This document shows, piece by piece, positions 1 to 5,705 of a stretch of DNA of 8,479 nt. This stretch comes from JACDBD01 sp050743385 (GTDB lineage: Bacteria > Actinomycetota > Acidimicrobiia > IMCC26256 > JACDBD01). How positions within the stretch are numbered: position 1 is the first letter of the stretch; every line of letters starts with the position of its first letter. The stretch spans positions 1 to 8,479 of the forward strand of contig JBOGFJ010000033.1 of the NCBI GenBank assembly GCA_050743385.1. The letters are read 5' to 3'. The notes under the pieces were generated by a model. That model was not told the origin of the DNA, searched no databases, and was given only the letters and a program-made list of their open reading frames with translations. The translations under genes were made by a program, and so were the position numbers.

Positions 1-49
1 GGCCGAGCCGGCCTCCGGTCGGCGAAGGACACGCCGGGAAGCCACAGGC

Positions 50-55
50 GGAAGG
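50..55 (+). promoter_or_regulatory. Shine-Dalgarno of the small Cys-rich gene
   Basis: GGAAGG lies 7 nt before the ATG at 63, a normal ribosome-binding spacing. It supports this ATG as a real start for a gene that is otherwise short and unrecognised. Confidence 0.6.
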
Positions 56-62
56 CAGCATC

Positions 63-317
63 ATGAGCAAGCTGGGACAAGTGGGAGAGCTGGGACAGGT
101 GGGACAGGTGGGAGAGCTGGGAGCCCCGGCACCGGCGGTGCGCTTCGAGCCCTGCGCCGCGCTCGACCTCGACCCGGAGTGCCCGTGGTGCTCGTGTACG
201 GCCTGCGGCTGGCCGGCCGACGAGCACGGCGACGAGCAGGCGCCGGTCGTCGCGATCGCCTCGGTCGTCCGGGCCACCGCGCTGGCGGTCGAGACCGGCC
301 TGCGCCAGGCGTCCTAG
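63..317 (+). CDS. Small Cys-rich protein, possible zinc-binding, unknown function
   Basis: I do not recognise the family of this 84-residue protein. Residues 4-21 are a tripeptide repeat of the form (L/V)-G-(Q/E), encoded by tandem 9-bp units. The middle carries C31, C40, C43, C45 and C48, with H55 nearby. The CxxC-x-CxxC spacing could bind a metal as a small zinc ribbon or knuckle, but that is inference. Residues 61-80 look like an Ala/Val-rich helix. There is no signal peptide. A well-spaced Shine-Dalgarno and strongly G/C-biased third positions support coding. The gene converges on ku, with 13 bp between the two stops, so it is not in the ku operon. The repetitive N-terminus may be a low-complexity extension; no later Met is available, so a shorter form would have to use a GTG/CTG start. 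Confidence 0.6.
   Translation: MSKLGQVGELGQVGQVGELGAPAPAVRFEPCAALDLDPECPWCSCTACGWPADEHGDEQAPVVAIASVVRATALAVETGLRQAS
72..125 (+). repeat. Six tandem 9-bp G-rich units with G-quadruplex pattern
   Basis: Six consecutive 9-bp units follow the pattern [C/G]TGGGA[C/G]A[G/A], the last one diverging at its third codon. Each unit encodes L/V-G-Q/E. The GGG tracts are spaced by exactly 6 nt on the + strand, which satisfies the usual G3-N(1-7) quadruplex rule more than once. The array starts three codons after the ATG at 63. Confidence 0.85.
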
Positions 318-330
318 CGGCGGGCTCGGC

Positions 331-1218
331 TCACGCCGACTTGCGTGATCGGGTGGCCTTCTTCTTCGTCGACTTCTTGGCCTTGGCGGGCTTCTTGGTG
401 GCGGCTTTCCGCGCCGGCCGCGCGGCAGCCTCGTCCCCGCCCTTCCCGGCCCGGGCGAGGCTCGCCTCGAGCGCGGCCATGAGGTCGACGACCTTGGCCG
501 GCTCCTCCACCAGCGGCTCGGCCACGATCTCCTCGCCTGCCGCCTTCTTCTCGATCAGGTCGAGCAGCTGCTCCCGGTACTGGTCGTGGTACTTCTCGGG
601 CTCGAAGTCGCCCGCGAGCGCCTCGATGAGCTGGCGGGCCATGTCGAGCTCCCGCTGCGTGGGCTCGACGTCGCCTTCGGGCAGGCCCTCGAGCTCCTGC
701 GGGGGAACGACCTCGTCGGCGTAACGCATCATCTCCACGCAGAGCACGCCGCCGAGGGGGCGGATCGCGACCAAGTGCTCCTTGCCCCGCATCACGATGC
801 GGCCGACGGCCACCTTCTCGAGCTGCGTCATCGCCTCGACCAGGAGCTGGTACGGCTTGGCCGCGGCGCGGTCGGGCACGAGGTAGTAGGGGTTCTCGAA
901 GAAGATCGGATCGATCTGGTGGAGGTCGACGAAGTCTTCGATCTCGATCGTGCGGCTGGCCTTGGGCGCCAGCGACTGCATCTCCTCGTCTTCGACCACG
1001 ACGTACTGACCGGGCGAGACCTGGTAGCCCTTCACGATCCGCTCGTTGGGCACCTCTTCGCCGGAGGCCTCGGAGACCCGCCGGTAGCGGATCCGCGAGC
1101 CGGTGCCCTCCTCGAGCTGGTTGAACCGGACGTCCTGCGACTTCGTCGCCGAGACGACCTTCACCGGCACGCTGACCAGACCGAAGCCGATCGTGCCGCT
1201 CCAGATTGTGCTGGGCAC
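331..1218 (-). CDS. ku: Ku, DNA end-binding protein of bacterial NHEJ
   Basis: Bacterial Ku forms a homodimeric ring that threads onto DNA double-strand ends and recruits LigD-type enzymes. The 295-residue product has the family hallmarks: the N-terminal STIWSGTIGFGLVSVPVKV start, the central beta-barrel and bridge region (to about residue 225), and a conserved VVDLMAALEASL helix near residues 243-254. Residues 267-295 form a Lys/Arg/Ala-rich tail, as in extended actinobacterial Ku proteins, where such tails add DNA contacts. I chose the GTG at 1218 rather than the in-frame GTG at 1227. The Shine-Dalgarno GAGGAGG at 1233-1227 overlaps the upstream codon but sits 8 nt from the downstream one. 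The gene is divergent from the LigD-type polymerase gene across a 95-bp gap. Confidence 0.96.
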   Translation of the reverse strand: MPSTIWSGTIGFGLVSVPVKVVSATKSQDVRFNQLEEGTGSRIRYRRVSEASGEEVPNERIVKGYQVSPGQYVVVEDEEMQSLAPKASRTIEIEDFVDLHQIDPIFFENPYYLVPDRAAAKPYQLLVEAMTQLEKVAVGRIVMRGKEHLVAIRPLGGVLCVEMMRYADEVVPPQELEGLPEGDVEPTQRELDMARQLIEALAGDFEPEKYHDQYREQLLDLIEKKAAGEEIVAEPLVEEPAKVVDLMAALEASLARAGKGGDEAAARPARKAATKKPAKAKKSTKKKATRSRKSA

Positions 1219-1226
1219 CGGGGCCA

Positions 1227-1233
1227 CCTCCTC
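1227..1233 (-). promoter_or_regulatory. Shine-Dalgarno of ku, decides the start
   Basis: On the minus strand GAGGAGG ends at 1227, 8 nt before the GTG at 1218-1216. The longer frame's GTG at 1227-1225 would begin inside this element and could not use it. Confidence 0.8.
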
Positions 1234-1251
1234 ACTCTCCCGCCCCCTCGC

Positions 1252-1257
1252 ACACTA
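1252..1257 (-). promoter_or_regulatory. Candidate -10 element of ku
   Basis: TAGTGT on the minus strand fits TANNNT. A start site about 7 nt downstream, near 1245, would give a leader of some 27 nt containing the ku Shine-Dalgarno. No good -35 is seen. It overlaps the opposing TAGTTT by the central TA of ACTAGT. Confidence 0.4.
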
Positions 1258-1261
1258 GTTT
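1256..1261 (+). promoter_or_regulatory. Candidate -10 element for the ligD-pol side
   Basis: TAGTTT lies 8 nt before a GTG at 1270. The same geometry is seen in front of several other genes here. Transcription from about 1269-1270 would run through the mini-ORF into the polymerase gene. No -35 is evident. Confidence 0.45.
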
Positions 1262-1269
1262 CGCCGCTC

Positions 1270-1317
1270 GTGGCCCCCCGGTGCACCATCCCCGATTCCC
1301 GGGTGCAGGCCCCGTGA
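1270..1317 (+). CDS. Putative 15-codon leaderless upstream ORF of ligD-pol
   Basis: A GTG placed 8 nt after a TANNNT hexamer opens a 15-residue frame (VAPRCTIPDSRVQAP). Its TGA at 1315-1317 overlaps the GTG of the polymerase gene (1314-1316) by GTGA, a classic translational-coupling arrangement. There is no Shine-Dalgarno in front of either start, so reinitiation after the mini-ORF would explain how the polymerase is translated. Leaderless small ORFs ahead of larger genes are established in mycobacteria. The peptide itself looks like nothing known and may matter only for being translated. The alternative is that this is plain 5' leader. Confidence 0.3.
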   Translation: MAPRCTIPDSRVQAP

Positions 1318-2207
1318 CCCCCACTGACGTCACGATCGACGGGCGCCGGGTCCGGCTCTCGAACCTCGGAAAGGTCATGTACCCCGAAACCGGCTTCACC
1401 AAGGCCGGGGTCGTCGACTACTACGCCCGGATCGGGGAGGTGATGGTGCCGCACCTGCAGGACCGGGCGGTCACGATGGTCCGCTATCCCGACGGGGTCG
1501 AGGGCGGATCCTTCTTCGAGAAGCGCTGCCCCGGGCACGCCCCGTCGTGGATGCGCCAGGCGACGATCGACGAGCTCACCCAGTGCGTCGTCGACGACCT
1601 GCCCTCGCTCGTCTGGATGGCCAACATGGCCGCCCTCGAGCTCCACACCCTCCAAGCGACGGCGTCGCATCCCGACCGGCCCACCGCCATGGTCTTCGAC
1701 CTCGATCCCGGCGAGCCCGCGGGCATCCTCGACTGCTGCCGGGTCGGCCTCGAGCTCCGCGGCGTCCTCGACGAGCTGGGGCTCACGAGCGTGGTGAAGA
1801 CGTCGGGGTCGAAGGGCCTCCACCTCGCGGTGCCGCTCAACACCGACGACGTCACCGCCGACGAGACCAAGTCGTTCGCGCTCGCGATCGGTCGACTGCT
1901 GGCGAAGCGCGACCCCCGGCGGGTGACGACGGTCATGAAGAAGGAGAACCGATCGGGCAAGGTGTTCGTCGACTGGAGTCAGAACGACCGGCACAAGACG
2001 ACGGTGTGCGCGTATTCGCTGCGGGTCCGGCCCCGCCCCACCGTGTCCACCCCGGTCACCTGGGACGAGGTCGAGCACGCCCTCGACACCGACGACGAGC
2101 GCGCCGTCGCCTTCGAGACCGACGATGTGCTCGCGCGCGTCGCGCGCGTCGGCGACCTCTACGCCGACAACCTCGGCCTGCGCCAGCAGCTGCCGGCGCT
2201 GGGTTAG
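1314..2207 (+). CDS. ligD: LigD-type stand-alone DNA polymerase/primase domain protein
   Basis: This is a 297-residue archaeo-eukaryotic-primase-like polymerase of the LigD Pol family, which fills gaps and extends ends during Ku-dependent joining, often preferring ribonucleotides. Metal-binding D129 and D131 lie in the VFDLDPG motif, the SGSKGLH motif spans residues 164-170 (H170), and the third acidic residue is D220 in VFVDWSQN. The early KVMYP and late NDRHKTTVCAYSLR blocks are also typical. There is no ATP-dependent ligase or 3'-phosphoesterase domain; both ends look complete, so this is a single-domain form as in many actinobacteria, with the ligase presumably elsewhere. The GTG at 1314 is chosen because homology begins just after it; an in-frame GTG at 1281 is possible. 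The gene diverges from ku, and its stop interlocks with that of the next gene. Confidence 0.93.
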   Translation: MTPTDVTIDGRRVRLSNLGKVMYPETGFTKAGVVDYYARIGEVMVPHLQDRAVTMVRYPDGVEGGSFFEKRCPGHAPSWMRQATIDELTQCVVDDLPSLVWMANMAALELHTLQATASHPDRPTAMVFDLDPGEPAGILDCCRVGLELRGVLDELGLTSVVKTSGSKGLHLAVPLNTDDVTADETKSFALAIGRLLAKRDPRRVTTVMKKENRSGKVFVDWSQNDRHKTTVCAYSLRVRPRPTVSTPVTWDEVEHALDTDDERAVAFETDDVLARVARVGDLYADNLGLRQQLPALG

Positions 2208-2599
2208 CCGGGGGCGGGCAGCGGTGTCTGCTGGTGGAAGGCCATCCTCCAGGAGCCACCGCTCGCCACGTACACGCTGCTCATGAGGGCGTGGTACTCG
2301 GGCCCATCCTCTCGGCGCGCGGTCGCCCGGTAGGTGAGCACCGCGCTCTGCTCGGTCAGACGCACGACCCGCGGCTCCTCGATGCGGAACTCCGCCCACG
2401 GGGGTGCGGCCGCGATCTCCTCGAGCGCGCGGTCCTTGGAGAGCACCGTGCCCGGGAAGACCAGGAGCGGGTGCTCGGTGAGCGCCTCGCGGAAGTAGCG
2501 GGCACCGCGGTCGCTCGAGAGCGCCCGCCACCCGTCTTGCTCGAGCGCCAGCAGCGTGCGCTCCAGCTGCTCGTCGTCGATCGGGGTCATCGCGATCAT
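2204..2599 (-). CDS. NTF2/SnoaL-like (DUF4440-type) small protein
   Basis: A 131-residue protein with the layout of an NTF2-like cone fold: a helical N-terminus with an LLALEQDGWRAL helix (residues 16-27), a parting segment around YFREALTEHPLLVFPG, then a series of short beta-strands ending in SSVYVASGGSWRMAFHQQTPL (residues 107-127). The W near the end, before the final strand, is typical of DUF4440/SnoaL-like members. These include enzymes, ligand binders and proteins of unknown role, so no reaction is assigned. Three starts are possible: GTG at 2638, ATG at 2599 and ATG at 2590. None has a Shine-Dalgarno. I prefer 2599 because TAGGCG (2613-2608) lies exactly 8 nt upstream, although it lacks the final T of TANNNT. 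The TAA stop overlaps the polymerase gene's TAG (TTAG, 2204-2207). Confidence 0.8.
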   Translation of the reverse strand: MIAMTPIDDEQLERTLLALEQDGWRALSSDRGARYFREALTEHPLLVFPGTVLSKDRALEEIAAAPPWAEFRIEEPRVVRLTEQSAVLTYRATARREDGPEYHALMSSVYVASGGSWRMAFHQQTPLPAPG

Positions 2600-2641
2600 C
2601 GCGGTCGCGCCTACCCGGGAGGCCGGTGGTGTATGCACCGG

Positions 2642-2647
2642 TAGGGT
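2642..2647 (+). promoter_or_regulatory. -10 element for leaderless dehydrogenase transcript
   Basis: TAGGGT is followed by 8 nt and then GTG at 2656. The geometry suggests transcription starting at or next to the start codon. The 12 nt after this hexamer (2648-2659) are identical to those after TAGTTT upstream of ligD-pol (1262-1273). Confidence 0.5.
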
Positions 2648-2655
2648 CGCCGCTC

Positions 2656-3624
2656 GTGGGAGCCGATCGCGGTCGGGTCTTCGTGACGCGGGCGCTGCCC
2701 GCCGGCAGCCTCGACCCGCTGGTGGCGGCGGGCCACGAGGTGCTCGGTGGGCAGGTCGACGGGAACGACCGGGCGCTCACCCCCGCGGAGCTCCGGGAGG
2801 CGGCAGCCGGGGCCGACGCCCTCCTCTGCCTCCTCACCGACTCGATCGACCGGTCGGTGATCGAGGGCGGCGCCGGCCGCCTGCGCGTGATCGCGAACGT
2901 GGCCGTCGGCTACGACAACATCGACGCCGAGGCGGCGCGGGACGCAGGGATCGTGGTGTGCAACACGCCGGGCGTGCTCGACGAGACGACCGCTGACCTC
3001 GCCTTCGCGCTGATCCTCGGGGCGTCGCGACTCACCAGTGAGGCCGAGGCCGATCTGCGGGCCGGACGGTGGCACGGCTGGAACGTCAACGAGCACCTCG
3101 GACACGACGTGTGCGGCGCCACGCTGGGCGTCGTGGGCTGGGGACGCATCGGCCGGGCGGTCGCCTGCCGGGCCACGGGCTTCGGGATGAGCGTCCTGCA
3201 CCACGCCCACCACCCGACCGACGAGCCGGGGTACGTCGCCGTCCTCGACGACCTCGTGCGCGCCGCCGACATCGTGACGCTGCACGTGCCGCTGACCCGC
3301 GAGACGCGCCACCTGTTCGACGCCCCGCGCCTCGCGTTGATGAAGCCGACGGCGGTGCTCGTGAACACGTCGCGCGGACCGGTCGTCGACGAGGCGGCCC
3401 TCGCCGACGCGCTGCACCACGGTCGCATCTTCGCCGCCGGGCTCGACGTATACGAGCACGAGCCGGCAGTGCACCCCCGGCTGGTGAGCGCGCCCCGCAC
3501 GGTGCTGCTCCCGCACGTCGGGAGCGCGACGGTGGCGACCCGCACGGCCATGGGCAGGCTCGCGGCCGCGTCGGTGGTGGATGTCCTCGCCGGCCGGATG
3601 CCGAGCACGGCCGTGGACGGGTGA
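2656..3624 (+). CDS. D-2-hydroxyacid dehydrogenase, glyoxylate/hydroxypyruvate reductase-like
   Basis: A 322-residue NAD(P)-dependent cytosolic oxidoreductase that interconverts 2-oxoacids and D-2-hydroxyacids. The catalytic domain surrounds a Rossmann domain with GWGRIG at 161-166 (usually GLGRIG). Substrate-binding R240 is in NTSRGPVVDE, catalytic E269 in DVYEHEP, and the His of the relay is H287 in LPHVGS. The NVAVGYDNID block (81-90) and the overall length match the glyoxylate reductase (GRHPR/GyaR) branch better than PGDH, which carries a C-terminal ACT domain that is absent here. Exact substrate cannot be read from sequence. The GTG at 2656 is chosen over an upstream ATG at 2626, because 2626 lies before a TAGGGT hexamer placed for a leaderless start and the extra residues do not fit the family N-terminus. 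Confidence 0.93.
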   Translation: MGADRGRVFVTRALPAGSLDPLVAAGHEVLGGQVDGNDRALTPAELREAAAGADALLCLLTDSIDRSVIEGGAGRLRVIANVAVGYDNIDAEAARDAGIVVCNTPGVLDETTADLAFALILGASRLTSEAEADLRAGRWHGWNVNEHLGHDVCGATLGVVGWGRIGRAVACRATGFGMSVLHHAHHPTDEPGYVAVLDDLVRAADIVTLHVPLTRETRHLFDAPRLALMKPTAVLVNTSRGPVVDEAALADALHHGRIFAAGLDVYEHEPAVHPRLVSAPRTVLLPHVGSATVATRTAMGRLAAASVVDVLAGRMPSTAVDG

Positions 3625-3668
3625 CCGCAGGCCGGGCGGAGCGTCCCCACTCCGCCTCGCGGAAGTGG

Positions 3669-3674
3669 TTACAT
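3669..3674 (+). promoter_or_regulatory. Weak candidate -10 for the metallohydrolase gene
   Basis: TTACAT lies 8 nt before GTG 3683, the same spacing as the better hexamers elsewhere in the window. The second base is T rather than A, so it is a poor match and is listed mainly because of its position. Confidence 0.25.
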
Positions 3675-3682
3675 CGGTGGCC

Positions 3683-4366
3683 GTGAGCGAGACCCGCGTC
3701 CCCCGCGACGCCCAGCGCAAGCGCCTCTACCAGGCGGAGCACCCGCTGCCGTCGAGCCCACTGCCGGGCCTCGACGCCTGCGGCGGCTTCGCCGACAAGG
3801 TGGTGGGCACCCTGTGGTGGTTCGCCCGGTTCCCCGAGCACCGCCTCGACCGGATACCTCGCCTGCGGCCCGGCCACGGCGCCCGGCAGGCCTTCTACCG
3901 CGAGGACGACGACGGGCCCACGATCACCCTCCCCCGGCGCTACCGCACCAAGGGCGTCATGCTCCACGAGCTCGCCCACTGGGCAATGTCGGAAGACCAC
4001 GACCTCCCCCACCACGGGCGCACCTTCGCCCGCATCCTCCTCGACATCACGCTCGAGTTCTGCGGCCCCGATCGGGCGGCGCTGCTGGCGCAGTCGTACC
4101 GCGAGCACCGGGTACACCTGGGCAAGCCGCCGCGCACCGGCCCCGACGGCCGGCTCCGCTACGGCTGGGACGAGCGCCTCCGCCTCGGCAAGGGCACGCG
4201 GCTTGCGATCTGCCACGCCGGTCGCGGCGGCACGCCGATCGCGAGCACGGGGGTGTACGAAGGCAACGACCGCTCGGGGAAGGTGCTGCGGGTACGGGTC
4301 GGCGCGGCGGCGCGCCCGCTGCGGATCCCCATGGCTTCGGTCTGGGACGTCCGCCCCGTGCACTGA
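3683..4366 (+). CDS. HExxH putative metallohydrolase, Rv0185-like
   Basis: A 227-residue protein with a zincin motif: VMLHELAHW places H95, E96 and H99 as metal and catalytic residues, and H111 in the following HGRTFARILLDI helix is the likely third ligand. This arrangement, with GGFADKVVGTLWW near residues 34-46, matches the actinobacterial putative metallohydrolase family typified by Mycobacterium Rv0185 (TIGR04338, from memory). No substrate is established that I know of. There is no signal peptide, so it is probably cytoplasmic. Residues 150-227 (from RTGPDGRLRYGWDERLRLG) look like a strand-rich extension beyond the metallopeptidase core. The GTG at 3683 is chosen because the upstream extension overlaps the preceding gene and is Pro/Arg-rich filler. 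It follows the dehydrogenase gene by 58 bp on the same strand but probably has its own promoter. Confidence 0.82.
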   Translation: MSETRVPRDAQRKRLYQAEHPLPSSPLPGLDACGGFADKVVGTLWWFARFPEHRLDRIPRLRPGHGARQAFYREDDDGPTITLPRRYRTKGVMLHELAHWAMSEDHDLPHHGRTFARILLDITLEFCGPDRAALLAQSYREHRVHLGKPPRTGPDGRLRYGWDERLRLGKGTRLAICHAGRGGTPIASTGVYEGNDRSGKVLRVRVGAAARPLRIPMASVWDVRPVH

Positions 4367-4435
4367 CCCGCGATTCTCCGAACCGGCGACCCGATGCGCG
4401 CTGAGACGCGGGATTGGCCAGTTGCCGCGAGGGCG

Positions 4436-5647
4436 CTACGAAACGCGCTCGACGACCATGGCCATGCCCTGGCCGCCGCCGACGCACATGGTCTCGAGGC
4501 CGGTGGTCTTGTCGGCGTCTTCGAGGCCGTTGAGCAGCGTCGTCATGATGCGGGCGCCGGTCATCCCGAACGGGTGGCCGAGGGCGATCGCACCGCCGTG
4601 GACGTTGAGCTTGTCGTAGGCGATCCCGAGGTGCTTCACCGACGGCACGATCTGGGCCGCGAACGCCTCGTTGATCTCGACCAGGTCGACATCGTCGATG
4701 GTCATCCCGGCCCGCTTCAGCGCCTGGCGGCTGGCCTCGATCGGGCCCAGCCCCATGATCTCCGGGTTCAGGGCGGTGACGCCACTGGAGATGATGCGCG
4801 CCAGCGGCGTGATACCGAGCTCCCGCGCGCGCGTGTCGCTCATCACGATGACCGCGGCGGCACCGTCGTTGAGCGGGCAGGCGTTCCCCGCGGTGACCTT
4901 GCCGTCGGGACGGAACGCGGGCTTGAGCGCGGCCAGCTTCTCGACGGTCGTGTCGGGGCGAGGACCGTCGTCCTTGCTCGCCTTGGTGCCGTCGGGCAGC
5001 TCGACCGGCGTGATCTCGCGGTCGAAGAACCCGTTCTCCTGCGACGCCACCGCCCGGTTCTGCGACAGACAGGCGAACTCGTCCATGGCCTCGCGCGACA
5101 CGTTCTCGAGCTCGGCGACGTTCTCGGCGGTCTGGCCCATCGCGATGTAGACGTCGGGGAGGCCGTCGGGCGGGTCCCAGTCGCCCTGCCCGCCCTCGGA
5201 GCGCTTGGCGGTGCGGAGCGCCGGCTCCTGGAACTTCAGGTTCTGGGTGTCGGGCCAGCTGTCGGAGTTGCCCTTGGTGAAGCGGCTCACCGTCTCGACG
5301 CCGGCAGCGACGAACGCGTCGCCCTCGCCGGCCTTGATCGCGTGCGCCGCCATCCGGATGGTCTGGAGCGACGACGAGCAGTAGCGGGTGATCGTGCAGC
5401 CGGGGATGTCGGGCAACCCCGCCAGCACGCTCACGACGCGCCCCTGGTTGAACCCCTGCTCGCCACCGGGCAGACCGCAGCCGAGCATGAGGTCGTCGAT
5501 CTCGGCGGGATCGAGCTCGGGGACCTTGGCCAGCGCCGCCAAGACGATGGTGGCGGCGAGATCGTCGGCGCGCAGGTCGACCAGCGATCCCTTGAACGCA
5601 CGCCCGATGGGGCTGCGGGCGGTGGCGACGATGACGGGCTCCGGCAT
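4436..5647 (-). CDS. Thiolase (acetyl-CoA C-acyltransferase)
   Basis: A 403-residue type II thiolase, normal length for the family. It either cleaves 3-ketoacyl-CoA in beta-oxidation or condenses two acyl-CoAs. The acylated nucleophile is C90 in TRYCSSSLQTIRMAA. NEAFA is at 326-330, H358 sits in GGAIALGHPFGMTGAR, and the second catalytic cysteine is C388 in CVGGGQGM. All four signatures are intact. Sequence alone does not separate the degradative (FadA) from the biosynthetic (acetoacetyl-CoA) type, and no hydratase or dehydrogenase partner gene adjoins it. The ATG at 5647 is chosen because GGAGG lies 7 nt upstream and homology begins at PVIVATARSPIG; longer in-frame starts would cross the divergent promoter. 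Confidence 0.96.
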   Translation of the reverse strand: MPEPVIVATARSPIGRAFKGSLVDLRADDLAATIVLAALAKVPELDPAEIDDLMLGCGLPGGEQGFNQGRVVSVLAGLPDIPGCTITRYCSSSLQTIRMAAHAIKAGEGDAFVAAGVETVSRFTKGNSDSWPDTQNLKFQEPALRTAKRSEGGQGDWDPPDGLPDVYIAMGQTAENVAELENVSREAMDEFACLSQNRAVASQENGFFDREITPVELPDGTKASKDDGPRPDTTVEKLAALKPAFRPDGKVTAGNACPLNDGAAAVIVMSDTRARELGITPLARIISSGVTALNPEIMGLGPIEASRQALKRAGMTIDDVDLVEINEAFAAQIVPSVKHLGIAYDKLNVHGGAIALGHPFGMTGARIMTTLLNGLEDADKTTGLETMCVGGGQGMAMVVERVS

Positions 5648-5654
5648 GGGAAGG

Positions 5655-5659
5655 CCTCC
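5655..5659 (-). promoter_or_regulatory. Shine-Dalgarno of the thiolase gene
   Basis: GGAGG on the minus strand, 7 nt before the ATG at 5647-5645. It fixes the start and contrasts with the divergent transporter gene, which has none. Confidence 0.8.
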
Positions 5660-5687
5660 GGGCTTCGAGATCCGCTTCGAAACGCTG

Positions 5688-5693
5688 ACGATA
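5688..5693 (-). promoter_or_regulatory. Candidate -10 element of the thiolase gene
   Basis: TATCGT on the minus strand fits TANNNT and would give a leader of about 33 nt that includes the Shine-Dalgarno. It shares the TA at 5692-5693 with the opposing TAACCT. No -35 match is seen. Confidence 0.4.
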
Positions 5694-5697
5694 ACCT
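5692..5697 (+). promoter_or_regulatory. -10 element for leaderless transporter transcript
   Basis: TAACCT ends 8 nt before the ATG at 5706, and no Shine-Dalgarno precedes that ATG. It overlaps the reverse -10 candidate by two bases. Confidence 0.45.
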
Positions 5698-5705
5698 GCC
5701 GGCGC

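Noticed and set aside
1..62. Possible coding or promoter sequence at the left edge
   Set aside because: Only 62 bases are visible; beyond the Shine-Dalgarno at 50-55 no -10 hexamer or frame could be supported.
1281..1313. Longer start for ligD-pol at GTG 1281
   Set aside because: The added 11 residues are Pro/His/Gly-rich without family resemblance, and there is no Shine-Dalgarno; the GTG at 1314 fits the family start better, though this is not proven.
2132..2153. Direct repeat of GCGCGCGTC in the ligD-pol 3' end
   Set aside because: It encodes the in-frame ARVARVGD segment and is only two units long, so it is normal coding sequence.
2626..2655. ATG at 2626 as the start of the dehydrogenase
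   Set aside because: It lies upstream of the TAGGGT element and has no Shine-Dalgarno; the GTG at 2656 is favoured.
1161..2837. A 558-codon minus-strand open frame opposite ligD-pol
   Set aside because: It runs through the ku start, the polymerase, the NTF2-like gene and the dehydrogenase start without matching any family; the genes it covers all have strong motifs.
4367..4435. Possible terminator between the metallohydrolase and thiolase genes (CCCGCG at 4367-4372 with CGCGGG at 4407-4412)
   Set aside because: The stem is only 6 bp with a loop of about 34 nt and no T-tract on either strand. No other convincing hairpin was found in this 69-bp gap.
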